NCBI RefSeq assembly: GCF_003236395.1 | Contig: NZ_POUD01000063.1 | Coordinates: 1 to 37,664, forward strand | Length of the DNA: 37,664 nucleotides | DNA from: Nonomuraea aridisoli | Lineage (GTDB): Bacteria > Actinomycetota > Actinomycetes > Streptosporangiales > Streptosporangiaceae | Direction of reading: 5' to 3' | In this document: positions 1 through 8,008 of the stretch, piece by piece | Position numbering within the stretch: the first letter of the stretch is position 1 | Layout: each line of letters opens with the position of its first letter | Program-made: the position numbers and the translations under genes | Notes under the pieces: model-generated | What the model was told of the DNA's origin: nothing | What the model saw: only the letters and a program-made list of their open reading frames with translations | The model's database searches: none

Positions 1-87
1 CGCGACGACCTCCCCGGCCGCCGCCGCGGCCCGCGACAGCACGGCCACCGCGTGGTCCTGCCCGACGAGGTCATCGAAAACCGTCAC
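1..87 (-). CDS. holB: DNA polymerase III subunit delta' (holB), N-terminal fragment cut by window edge
   Basis: The minus strand from 87 down reads 29 codons beginning VTVFDDLVGQDHAVAVL, the typical opening of the clamp-loader delta' subunit (AAA+ family, loads the sliding clamp at the replication fork). The GTG at 87 is the first in-frame start after an in-frame TAG at 97-99; no clear ribosome binding site precedes it. The rest of the gene, including the Walker motifs, lies outside the window. Adjacency to tmk on the same strand is the usual actinobacterial tmk–holB order and supports the call. Only the N-terminus is visible, so the identity rests on this short match plus context. Confidence 0.7.
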   Translation of the reverse strand, partial: MTVFDDLVGQDHAVAVLSRAAAAAGEVVA

Positions 88-216
88 GAGCCAAGGCTAG
101 CCGCCACCGAACCCCGCCACGTCCCGACCCAGAAGGGCCACGGGAACGCGGTCGATCCAGCCCTGAAGCCGGCGAGATCCACGACACTGCCAGGCGGCCC
201 TGTCCGCCCGAGGGCC

Positions 217-799
217 ACGGAGGTGGCGGTGTTCTACTTCGGCGTGGGTGTGCTGCTCACGCCGGGCGCCGACGCCGCGTTGGTCGCGGTACGCGAGGCC
301 GTCGCCGCCATCCCACCGTTCCCCCCTCAAAATCGGACAGGTCATCGCGGGCCTCGCGACCATCGTGTTGAGCTACTGGCTGGAGGCCGGAGCCCGGCGG
401 CAGGAGGGCAGACCACCGGGCAGGGTGCAGCGGTGGCGGGCCAGGGCGATGTCGGGCAGCGGCAGCGCGGGCGCGCTGACGAGCCTGGCGGTGCTGGCCG
501 CGTTGGTGGAGGTGGCCACGATGCTGCCCTATCTGGCCGCCGTGGGCTTGATCGCCGGCGCCGACCTGACCTGGCCGGTCGCCGGGGCCACGCTGGCCGG
601 ATACTGCCTGGTGATGACGCTCCCGGCGATCGTGCTGACCGTCGCCCGCCTGACCGCCCACCGCGCGGTGGAGCCGCTGCTGCGACGGATCAACGACTGG
701 CTGACCAGGAACACCGCCCGGCTGCTCGGCTGGACGGTGGGCGGCATCGGCATCGTCCTGGCCCTCAACGCGGTGGCCAGGCTGCTGCTCGAAGGCTAG
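217..799 (+). pseudogene. Broken GAP-family (Sap/LysE-like) integral membrane protein gene
   Basis: The first part, about 217-325, reads in one frame as a membrane helix containing AVFYFGVGVLL. The match then continues one frame over from about 326 as QVIAGLATIVLSYWLE, followed by three more hydrophobic segments and a closing LLGWTVGGIGIVLALN. This is the layout of the second half of a GAP/Sap-type membrane protein, a family linked in mycobacteria to glycolipid export. The switch lies near a run of C at 319-325, and the expected first helices upstream of 217 are absent. The gene therefore looks 5'-truncated and frameshifted. It sits between tmk and holB, which are normally adjacent, and its stop shares the CTAG at 796-799 with the stop of tmk. 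A sequencing error could explain the frameshift but not the missing N-terminus. Confidence 0.5.
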
Positions 800-2838
800 T
801 CGCGGATGGCGGGCATCGTGCCCGTGGCGTCTTCCGACTCGTGGGGGACGGGGTCGGGCAGGATCTCGCGGACGCGGTCCTGGATCGCGCGGGTGATGGC
901 GTCCTGCGGCTGGGTGCCGTCGACCACGAGGTAGCGCTCGGGAGCCTTCGCCGCCAACGCCCGGAACTCCTTGCGCACCCGCTCGTGGAACTCCAGCGGC
1001 TCGGACTCGATCCGGTCGGCCGCCCCGCCGAGCCGGGTCAGCCCCACCTCGGGCGGCGTGTCGATGAGCACGGTCAGGTGCGGCACCAGGCCGCCGGTCG
1101 CCCAGGCGTTGACCTTGGACACGTCTTCGGGGTCGAGCGCCCGCCCCGCGCCCTGGTAGGCCAGCGAGGAGTCGACGTAGCGGTCGGTGACCACGACGGA
1201 GCCCCGGTAGAGGGCCGGCCGGATCACCTTCTCGACGTGCTCGGCGCGGTCGGCGGCGTACAGCAGGGCCTCGGCGCGCGCCGACAGCCCCCGCTCGGCC
1301 GCGTCGAGCAGGATGGCCCGCAGCCGCATACCGATCTTGGTGGAGCCCGGCTCGCGCGTCTGGACGACGTCGTAGCCCTGGTCGCGCAGCCAGATCGCGA
1401 TGAGGCGGGACTGGGTGGTCTTGCCCGACCCCTCGCCGCCCTCGAACGCCACGAACAGCCCGGGCACATGCTCGGGCGCCTCGGTGGAGAAGCGCTCGCC
1501 GCGCACCGCCGCGATCAGGTCGGCGGCCAGCGGAACGCCCTTGCGGTCGTCCATGTGGCGCAGCGCGAGCACGCCGACGCCCACCGCGAGCGCCCCGCCG
1601 ACGACCAGCACCAGGTTGGTGCCGTCGAAGCGGTAGGTCAGCTGGCCGAACGCCAGCTCGTGCACGCCGAACAGGGCCGCCAGCGGGTTGGCCACGGCGA
1701 CCACCAGCAGCAGCGTCACCCGCGCCGTGGACTGCAGGAAAGCGAACGTACGGCCGCGCAGCGCGTCTTCGACCTCCAGCCCGATCAGCGTGTAGCCGAT
1801 GATCCAGGCGATGCCCGCGCACGCCCCCAGCACCACGGTCAGCATGACCACGATCACCAGGTTGTGCACGAGCGCGATCGCGACGAGCACGAGCCCGGCC
1901 ACGGTGATGGCCAGGCCGAACAGCCGGCGCCGCGACAGCCCGCTCAGCAGCCGCAGCCCGAAGAACATGCCGAGCGCCATGCCGACGAAGACCGCCGCGA
2001 ACACCACGCCGTACGCCGCGTCGCCACCGCCCAGCGCCGCCACGTAGATCTTGGCCACACCCACCACGGCGCCGCCGGCCGCGAACGCGCCCAGCATGCC
2101 GATGACGAGCCCGCGCACCAGCCGGTTGCCGCCCACGAACCGCCAGCCCTCGAACACCTGCTTGAGCACCGAGGGCGTGGAGATCGCGCCGTCGCGCCGC
2201 GGGATGTCGCGCAGGGTGAAGATCAGCACGGCCGAGACGAGATAGGCGCAGGCGTTGACGACCAGCGCCACGCTGGTCGCGTCGCGGCCGTCGAAGAACG
2301 GCACCAGCCCCGCGACCAGGTCGCCCGCCACCGACAGCGCGGCGAACAGCATGGCCGCGACCGGCGCGGTGCCGTACGTGACCAGGAGGTTGAGCTGGTT
2401 GGCCGACTCGAGCTGCCCCTTCGGCACCAGGTTGGGCACCGTCGCGTCCTTGGCCGGGACCCAGAACAGGTTGACGCACTCGACCAGGATCGTCGCGATG
2501 ATGACCCACTGGTAGCTGTTGACGAACGGGATCGACAACACCACCGCGAACCTGGCGACGTCGGCCGTGACCATCGTCAGCCGCCGGTCGAACCGGTCGG
2601 CGAACACCCCGGCGAGCGGCCCGAGCAGCACGGCGGGCAACATCTTGGCGACGAACACGCCGCCGACCGCCAGCGACTGCACACGGTAGTCACCCGCGGT
2701 GAGGTTGCCCGCCAGGGCGGTCAGGGCCAGCAAGTTGAGCCAGTCACCCAGACTGCACACCGACATGGCCGTCCACAGCCGTCGGAACGGCGCATTGGCC
2801 AGCACATGTGTCGGGCGGCTACGGCCAGGGGCAGTCAT
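796..2838 (-). CDS. tmk: MFS transporter–thymidylate kinase fusion protein
   Basis: This 680-residue protein has two parts. Residues about 15-430 form a major facilitator superfamily membrane domain of about 12 helices, with the MFS loop motif GVFADRFDRR between helices 2 and 3. Residues about 455-660 are a complete dTMP kinase: P-loop FEGGEGSGKTT near 463-475, the TREPG motif, the DRY segment (VVTDRYVDSSLAYQGAGR) and a lid region. The kinase makes dTDP from dTMP and is essential for DNA synthesis. The fusion places it on the inner face of the membrane; the substrate of the transporter half is unknown. Such fusions are known in actinomycetes. The ATG at 2838 opens on a typical MFS N-terminus but has only a weak ribosome binding site. 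The neighbour downstream is holB. Confidence 0.9.
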   Translation of the reverse strand: MTAPGRSRPTHVLANAPFRRLWTAMSVCSLGDWLNLLALTALAGNLTAGDYRVQSLAVGGVFVAKMLPAVLLGPLAGVFADRFDRRLTMVTADVARFAVVLSIPFVNSYQWVIIATILVECVNLFWVPAKDATVPNLVPKGQLESANQLNLLVTYGTAPVAAMLFAALSVAGDLVAGLVPFFDGRDATSVALVVNACAYLVSAVLIFTLRDIPRRDGAISTPSVLKQVFEGWRFVGGNRLVRGLVIGMLGAFAAGGAVVGVAKIYVAALGGGDAAYGVVFAAVFVGMALGMFFGLRLLSGLSRRRLFGLAITVAGLVLVAIALVHNLVIVVMLTVVLGACAGIAWIIGYTLIGLEVEDALRGRTFAFLQSTARVTLLLVVAVANPLAALFGVHELAFGQLTYRFDGTNLVLVVGGALAVGVGVLALRHMDDRKGVPLAADLIAAVRGERFSTEAPEHVPGLFVAFEGGEGSGKTTQSRLIAIWLRDQGYDVVQTREPGSTKIGMRLRAILLDAAERGLSARAEALLYAADRAEHVEKVIRPALYRGSVVVTDRYVDSSLAYQGAGRALDPEDVSKVNAWATGGLVPHLTVLIDTPPEVGLTRLGGAADRIESEPLEFHERVRKEFRALAAKAPERYLVVDGTQPQDAITRAIQDRVREILPDPVPHESEDATGTMPAIRD

Positions 2839-2976
2839 GATTTCAGCGTATCCAGGTGGGGAGCAGAGACGGGCAGACTAGCGAGGAGCCGGATATTCCC
2901 GGTTGCTCGGGGCTGAGGGTATTACGGGACCGGCCACGGGCGCAGGTCACACACCTGGAATAGGCGCACAAAAACA

Positions 2977-3537
2977 TCATCGATTCATAACTCCGGCCTC
3001 ATCCCGCGCCTCTTCCACCAATGGCCTCCAGGCGGCGCGAATCTCCTCCGGCAGCGCGAGCTCGTCCCACAACTCGACGAGCAGTACGCCGTCGACGTGA
3101 GCGAGCAACTCCTCCGGGCCGCCCTCGCACAGCAGCGCGGTGTAGGCCGCCCGCCGCCGGTCGCGGTCGGCCAGGTCGTAGGACCGGCCGCCGATCCGCG
3201 CGACGCCGAGCGCCACCGCCACCGGCAGCCGCCGCAACCGGCTCGGCACGTGGAACGCGCGCCCGTCGCGGGTCTCCAGGGTCGCGCACTCGACCTTGGC
3301 CTCCAGCGCCAGCCGGAACCCGGCCGCGTCGAGGATGCGCCCCGCCGTCTCGAGCGTCGGCGACTTCCTGCCGTGCTCGTACGCCGACAGCGTCGTGCGG
3401 GACGTGCCGCTCACGCTGGCCAGGACCTTCTGGTTGAGGCTCGCCGCCCGCCTGGCCTGCCGGAGCAGCAGCCCGCCGCGTCTGGCCCACGGCGCGATGT
3501 CCTGCCGCAGCGCCTTCTCCATGGGCGAGGAGACCAT
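2977..3537 (-). CDS. XRE-family helix-turn-helix regulator with conserved C-terminal domain
   Basis: This is a 186-residue DNA-binding protein. Residues about 20-75 form an XRE/Cro HTH (QKVLASVSGTSRTTLSAYEH is the helix-turn-helix core). The C-terminal half contains GGPEELLAHVDGVLLVELWD, a domain found after XRE domains in solo regulators and in some antitoxin-like proteins. No toxin-type partner lies next to it: 139 bp of non-coding DNA separates it from tmk, and the gene upstream is a phosphoesterase. The start is firm, because AGGGAGG precedes the ATG at 3537 by about 4 bases. A perfect palindrome 16 bases upstream of the start suggests autoregulation. The cellular target is unknown. Confidence 0.75.
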   Translation of the reverse strand: MVSSPMEKALRQDIAPWARRGGLLLRQARRAASLNQKVLASVSGTSRTTLSAYEHGRKSPTLETAGRILDAAGFRLALEAKVECATLETRDGRAFHVPSRLRRLPVAVALGVARIGGRSYDLADRDRRRAAYTALLCEGGPEELLAHVDGVLLVELWDELALPEEIRAAWRPLVEEARDEAGVMNR

Positions 3538-3552
3538 GCCACCTCCCTGTGA

Positions 3553-3568
3553 GTATCCGAACGGATAC
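3553..3568. promoter_or_regulatory. Palindromic operator candidate of the XRE regulator
   Basis: GTATCCGAACGGATAC is a perfect inverted repeat (7-base arms, 2-base centre) lying 16-31 bases upstream of the XRE start. The half-sites TATCC/GGATA resemble those bound by HipB-type XRE proteins, but with a 4-base rather than an 8-base spacer. Function as an autoregulatory operator is inferred from position and symmetry. Confidence 0.6.
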
Positions 3569-3609
3569 TACGCCAGGATGGCGATGCGTGACTACTCCAT
3601 TACCAAAAG

Positions 3610-4818
3610 TCAGCTACCCAATTCCAGCATGGTGATCTCGGGCGGCGCGCCCACGCGTACGGGCGGCCCCCAGAACCCGGCGCCCCTGGTGACGTACACC
3701 TGGGTGCCGCCGAACCGCGCGAGCCCCGACACCACCGGCTGCTGCAACCCCACGACCAGGTTGAACGGCGCCAGCTGACCGCCGTGGGTGTGGCCGGACA
3801 ACTGCAGGTCGACCCCGTGGCGGGCGGCCTCGGAGACCTGGATCGGCTGATGGGCCAGCAGCACCGACGAGCGGCGGGTGTCGCGCCCGCCGAGCGCCTT
3901 GGCGAAGTCGGGCGGATCGCCCACGGAGGCGCCGCCGACGTCGTTGACCCCGGCCAGGTCGAGCACGGCGCCCTGGTGCCTGATCTCCACACGCTCGTTC
4001 CGCAGCGAGCGTACGCCGAGCTCGCCCAGCTCCTCGATCCACTCGCCGGGGCCCTCGGGCGCGAAGTACTCGTGGTTGCCGGTCACGAAGAAGGCGCCGT
4101 ACCGCGACTCCAGGTGCCGCAGCGGCCTGGCCAGCGGCCCCAGCCTCGCCACCGAGCCGTCGACCAGGTCGCCGACGATCGCCACCACGTCGGCCTCCAG
4201 GCCGTTGATCATGCGGACGATGCGCTCGGTGTGGCCGATGCCCGTGAGCGGCCCCAGGTGGACGTCGCTCACCACGGCGAAGCGCAGACCGCTCAGCCGC
4301 GGGTCGAGCCTCGGCAGCCGGACCCTGACCCGCTCGATCACGGGGTCGCCCAGCGCGCTCGACAGGCCGTACCCGACCGTGCCCAGCGCCCCAACCCCAG
4401 CCACGACCGCGACGGTGCGGGCGAGGAAGAGCCGCCGATCAGGAAGGCCCTGCTCCGGCGCAGGCGCCTCGGGTTGCTCCGGCGCGGGCCCGGTGAGGGC
4501 CGGCACCGCGACGGGCGCCGACCGGCGCGACCGGAGGCGAAGGAACGCCGCCGCCACCGCCCGCGGGATCTCCAGCGTGATGAGGATCACGGCCAGGTAG
4601 AACATCACCGCGACCCAGAGGTAGCCCGCCCAGGCGACCCAGCTCTCCAGCCCCATCCGGGTGCCCACGAACGTCGCCACGAGCGTGGCGAACAGCAGCA
4701 CGAGGCAGAGGGTCAGCGCCCTGCGCAGGCGCCCCGGCCCGGTGGTCTGCCGCACCAGCCGCCACCACAGGTAGGCGTGCGCGAGCAGGCCACCGCCCAG
4801 GAAGATCAGGACGAACAC
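3610..4818 (-). CDS. Membrane-anchored metallophosphoesterase (YkuE-like)
   Basis: This 402-residue protein begins with three or four hydrophobic segments (about residues 2-20, 36-55, 64-90 and 130-155). A calcineurin-like phosphoesterase domain follows from about residue 170. All the metal-binding motifs are present in order: DVHLG, GDLVDG, GNHEY, HQP and GHTHGG. The family hydrolyses phosphate esters or phospholipid headgroups at the membrane; the substrate here is unknown. The start is the GTG at 4818, only 13 bases after the topA stop, so the gene is very probably co-transcribed with topA, and the ribosome binding site is weak. The catalytic domain appears intact. Confidence 0.85.
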   Translation of the reverse strand: MFVLIFLGGGLLAHAYLWWRLVRQTTGPGRLRRALTLCLVLLFATLVATFVGTRMGLESWVAWAGYLWVAVMFYLAVILITLEIPRAVAAAFLRLRSRRSAPVAVPALTGPAPEQPEAPAPEQGLPDRRLFLARTVAVVAGVGALGTVGYGLSSALGDPVIERVRVRLPRLDPRLSGLRFAVVSDVHLGPLTGIGHTERIVRMINGLEADVVAIVGDLVDGSVARLGPLARPLRHLESRYGAFFVTGNHEYFAPEGPGEWIEELGELGVRSLRNERVEIRHQGAVLDLAGVNDVGGASVGDPPDFAKALGGRDTRRSSVLLAHQPIQVSEAARHGVDLQLSGHTHGGQLAPFNLVVGLQQPVVSGLARFGGTQVYVTRGAGFWGPPVRVGAPPEITMLELGS

Positions 4819-4831
4819 ATCTTGATGCTAC

Positions 4832-7516
4832 TTACGATTTCGTGGCCGGCTTCTTCGCCGTCGCCTTTTTCGCCGGAGCCTTGCGCGCCGTCGTCTTCTT
4901 CGGCGCGGGAGCGCGCTCGCGGCGCTCGGCCAGCAGCTCGGCCGCCCGCTCGATGGTGATGTCCTCCACCGTGTCGCCCTTGCGCAACGAAGCGTTGGTC
5001 TCACCGTCGGTGACGTACGGGCCGAACCGCCCTTCCTTGACCACCACGGGCTTCTGCGAGGCCGGGTCGTTGCCCAGCTCGCGCAGCGGCGCCGCCGCGG
5101 CGGCGCGCCGGCCGCGCTGCTTGGGCTGCGCGAACAACTCCTTCGCCTGCTCGATGGTGACCGTCAGCAGCTCCTCCTCGGAGCCCAGCGAACGGGAGTC
5201 GGTGCCCTTCTTCAGGTACGGGCCGAACTTCCCGTTGTGCGCCACCACCTCCTCGCCCTCCAGCTCACCCACGACCCTGGGGATCGACAGCAGCTTGAGC
5301 GCGTCGTCGAGCGTGATGGTGTCGAGCGACATCGTCTTGAACAGCGAGCTCGTACGCGGCTTCGGCGCGTCCGCCTTCTTCGTGCGCCGCTTCGGCGTCT
5401 CCTCGGCCGACGGCTCGGGCAGGACCTCCGTCACATAAGGCCCGAACCTGCCGTCCTTGGCCACGATCATGTGGCCGGTCACCGGGTCGTGCCCCAGCTC
5501 CCGATCGCCCGTCGGCCGCGAGAACAGCTCCTCGGCCTTCTCCGCCGTCAGCTCGTCGGGCGTCATGTCCTCGGGCACGTTGATCCGGGCGCCGTCCCGG
5601 TCGAGGTAGGGGCCGTAACGCCCGACCCGCAGCACGATGTCGCTGCCCCTGATCGGGAAGGAGCTGATCTCCTTGGCGTCGATGTCGCCGAGGTCGGTGA
5701 CCATCTCCTTGAGACCCTCGTCACCGTCGGAGCCGTAGTAGAACCGCCGCAGCTCCGGCAGCCGCTCGGCCCGGTCGTTGGCGATGTCGTCGAGCACCTT
5801 CTCCATCTCGGCGGTGAAGGCGTAGTCGACCAGCTCGCCGAAATGTTGCTCCAGCAGGTTGACCACGGCGAACGCCAGGAACGACGGCACCAGCGCCGTG
5901 CCCTTCTTGAACACGTAGCCGCGGTCGAGGATCGTGCCGATGATCGAGGCGTACGTCGAAGGACGCCCGATCTCGCGGTCTTCCAGCTCCTTGACCAGCG
6001 ACGCCTCGGTGTAGCGCGCGGGCGGCTTGGTGGAGTGGCCGGCCACGTCGAGCCGGGTCACGCTGAGCGCGTCGCCCTCGGCCAGGTTGGGCAGCCGCTT
6101 CTCGGCGTCGTCGCGGTCGCTCGACGGGTCGTCGGCCCCCTCGACGTACGCCTTCAGGAAGCCGTAGAACGTGATCGTCCGGCCGGACGCGCTGAACTCG
6201 ACGTCCTCGCCGCCCGTCGACCGGCCGCCGACCTTCACCGAGATCGACTCGCCGACCGCGTCCTTCATCTGGGACGACACCGTACGCTGCCAGATCAGCT
6301 CGTACAGGCGGAACATGTCGCCAGAAAGGCCGGTCTCGCCCGGCGTGCGGAACTCCTCGCCCGACGGCCGGATCGCCTCGTGCGCCTCCTGCGCGCTCTT
6401 GACCTTGCTGGAGTAGACGCGCGGCTTGTCGGGCACGTACGCGGCGCCGTACAGCTTGATGGCCTGCGAGCGCGCGGCCGCCACCGCCGTCTCCGACAGC
6501 GTGATGCTGTCGGTACGCATGTAGGTGATGAAGCCGTTCTCGTAGAGGCGCTGGGCGACCTGCATCGTGTACTTCGCGGAGAACCCCAGCTTCCTGCTGG
6601 CCTCCTGCTGCAACGTGGTCGTCCGGAACGGCGCGTACGGCTTACGGGTGTACGGCTTGCGCTCGACGGACCTGACCGCGAACGACACGCCCTGCAACCG
6701 GCCGGCCAGCTCCCCGGCGGCGGCCTCCGACAGGTGGAGCACGTCGGCGTTCTTCAGCTGCCCGGTGCTGGCGAAGTCGCGGCCCTGCGCCACCCGCCGG
6801 CCGTCGACGCCGGTCAGCGTGGCGGTGAAGTCGCGCGGCCGCTCCTCGGCCTTGCCCGTGTCGAACAGCGCCTGCAGGTCCCAGTAATGGGCCGGGGTGA
6901 ACGCCATGCGATCGCGCTCGCGCTCCACCACCAGCCGCGTCGCCACCGACTGCACCCGGCCGGCCGACAGCCCCCGCTTGACCTTCTTCCACAGCACGGG
7001 GCTGACCTCGTAGCCGTAGAGGCGGTCGAGGATGCGCCGGGTCTCCTGGGCGTCAACGAGGCGGAGGTTGAGGTCGCGCGGGTTGGACACGGCGTCCCTG
7101 ATCGCCTGCGGGGTGATCTCGTGGAACACCATGCGGTGGACCGGGACCTTGGGCTTGAGCACCTCGCGCAGGTGCCAGGCGATCGCCTCGCCCTCGCGGT
7201 CCTCGTCAGTGGCCAGATAGAGCTCGTCGGCGTCCTTCAGCAGCTGCCGCAGCTTGGCGACCTGCGACTTCTTGTCGGGGTTGACGACGTACAGCGGCTC
7301 GAACTCGTGCTCGACGTTGACACCCAGGCGAGCCCACGGGAACTCCTTGAACTTCTCCGGGATGTCATCGGCCTTCTCCGGTAGGTCGCGGATGTGACCG
7401 ATGCTCGATTCGACGATGTAGCCGCGCCCGAGGTACCCCGCGATCGTCTTCGCCTTGGCGGGCGACTCGACGATCACCAGGCGTGTTCCGCCGGCGCTGC
7501 CGTTGTTGGCTGGCAC
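4832..7516 (-). CDS. topA: DNA topoisomerase I (type IA, actinobacterial form)
   Basis: This 894-residue enzyme relaxes negatively supercoiled DNA by cutting one strand through a 5'-phosphotyrosine bond. It has an N-terminal Toprim domain (LVIVESPAKAKTIAGYLG, then DEDREGEAIAWHL) and the active-site motif FITYMRTDS with catalytic Tyr at residue 332. Four C-terminal repeats follow, each with a G-x-x-GPY core. The protein ends in a basic Lys/Ala tail (KKTTARKAPAKKATAKK) of the kind that supports processivity in actinobacterial TopA. It lacks the zinc fingers of the enterobacterial enzyme, as expected. The GTG at 7516 is chosen over the earlier ATG at 7663 because AGGTAGGA lies just before it and the Toprim strand begins about 12 residues later. 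It heads an operon with the downstream phosphoesterase. Confidence 0.95.
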   Translation of the reverse strand: MPANNGSAGGTRLVIVESPAKAKTIAGYLGRGYIVESSIGHIRDLPEKADDIPEKFKEFPWARLGVNVEHEFEPLYVVNPDKKSQVAKLRQLLKDADELYLATDEDREGEAIAWHLREVLKPKVPVHRMVFHEITPQAIRDAVSNPRDLNLRLVDAQETRRILDRLYGYEVSPVLWKKVKRGLSAGRVQSVATRLVVERERDRMAFTPAHYWDLQALFDTGKAEERPRDFTATLTGVDGRRVAQGRDFASTGQLKNADVLHLSEAAAGELAGRLQGVSFAVRSVERKPYTRKPYAPFRTTTLQQEASRKLGFSAKYTMQVAQRLYENGFITYMRTDSITLSETAVAAARSQAIKLYGAAYVPDKPRVYSSKVKSAQEAHEAIRPSGEEFRTPGETGLSGDMFRLYELIWQRTVSSQMKDAVGESISVKVGGRSTGGEDVEFSASGRTITFYGFLKAYVEGADDPSSDRDDAEKRLPNLAEGDALSVTRLDVAGHSTKPPARYTEASLVKELEDREIGRPSTYASIIGTILDRGYVFKKGTALVPSFLAFAVVNLLEQHFGELVDYAFTAEMEKVLDDIANDRAERLPELRRFYYGSDGDEGLKEMVTDLGDIDAKEISSFPIRGSDIVLRVGRYGPYLDRDGARINVPEDMTPDELTAEKAEELFSRPTGDRELGHDPVTGHMIVAKDGRFGPYVTEVLPEPSAEETPKRRTKKADAPKPRTSSLFKTMSLDTITLDDALKLLSIPRVVGELEGEEVVAHNGKFGPYLKKGTDSRSLGSEEELLTVTIEQAKELFAQPKQRGRRAAAAAPLRELGNDPASQKPVVVKEGRFGPYVTDGETNASLRKGDTVEDITIERAAELLAERRERAPAPKKTTARKAPAKKATAKKPATKS

Positions 7517-7705
7517 GCTGCTTCCTACCTCGCTGTTCGCTTGCAAATCCCCCTGCCGGGAGTCGGCACAGACTGAAAGGTAACCCGACTCGCGGATTTT
7601 TCCTTCCCCCGGGCTACCCACTAGCTTCCGGGTCCACCCACAAGCACGCAGAATAAGGCCCATCGAGCGGCATGGCGCCCTGACTCACCCTGGAGACTAA
7701 TCGTT

Positions 7706-7891
7706 GTGCTCGACTACTCCTACATGGATATCTTCATTCCGCGCGATCTCACTCGCGAAGCAGCACGTCAGCTGCTGACCGAACACGCAGAGTACGGTCA
7801 GTGGGAGCTCGCGCGCGTACGCGTCCACCCCGACGGGAGCCGTCACGTGCGACTGCGACGCAAGGTCATGCGGGTGCGCCGCACGCTTTGA
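7706..7891 (+). CDS. DUF5703 family small protein
   Basis: This 61-residue protein contains the family core FIPRDLTREAARQLLTEHAE, then YGQWELARVRVHPDGSR and a very basic end (VRLRRKVMRVRRTL). Proteins of this size and pattern are conserved across actinomycetes as DUF5703. Their function is not known, and the basic C-terminus would suit nucleic-acid or membrane-surface binding. It starts with GTG at 7706, preceded by TGGAG. It is divergent from topA, with 189 bases between the two starts that must hold both promoters. Two hairpins follow the stop. Confidence 0.8.
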   Translation: MLDYSYMDIFIPRDLTREAARQLLTEHAEYGQWELARVRVHPDGSRHVRLRRKVMRVRRTL

Positions 7892-7905
7892 GCGCGCACA
7901 TGGCT

Positions 7906-7940
7906 TTGCCCGCCCCGGGCCGCGCCCCCGGAACGGGCAA
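7906..7940 (+). terminator. Hairpin after the DUF5703 gene
   Basis: TTGCCCG at 7906-7912 pairs with CGGGCAA at 7934-7940, and the intervening C/G-rich bases can extend the stem. It begins 14 bases after the DUF5703 stop. There is no T run, which is usual for high-GC actinobacteria. Confidence 0.45.
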
Positions 7941-7955
7941 TGCGTTCACAGCTGC

Positions 7956-7976
7956 CCGCTCACAGGCTGTGAGCGG
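7956..7976. terminator. Perfect inverted repeat between convergent genes
   Basis: CCGCTCACAG and CTGTGAGCGG flank a single G, giving a stem of at least 8 bp when a 5-base loop is allowed. It lies between the convergent DUF5703 and chaplin genes and could terminate both transcripts. Confidence 0.55.
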
Positions 7977-8008
7977 ACGTCATACGGTGTTTCGTCGTTT
8001 CTGATCCC

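Noticed and set aside
52..2916. A 954-codon plus-strand open frame across tmk
   Set aside because: It is antisense to the clear MFS–tmk fusion, has Arg/His/Gln-rich composition typical of wrong frames in GC-rich DNA and contains no domain motif. Only its short part near 217-325 matches the GAP-family remnant.
2977..3537. Toxin–antitoxin pair including the XRE protein
   Set aside because: No small toxin-like frame with a ribosome binding site is found in the 139 bp after it or the 72 bp before it.
5237..7384. A 715-codon plus-strand frame antisense to topA
   Set aside because: It lies wholly inside a well-conserved topA with intact motifs and shows no recognisable domain.
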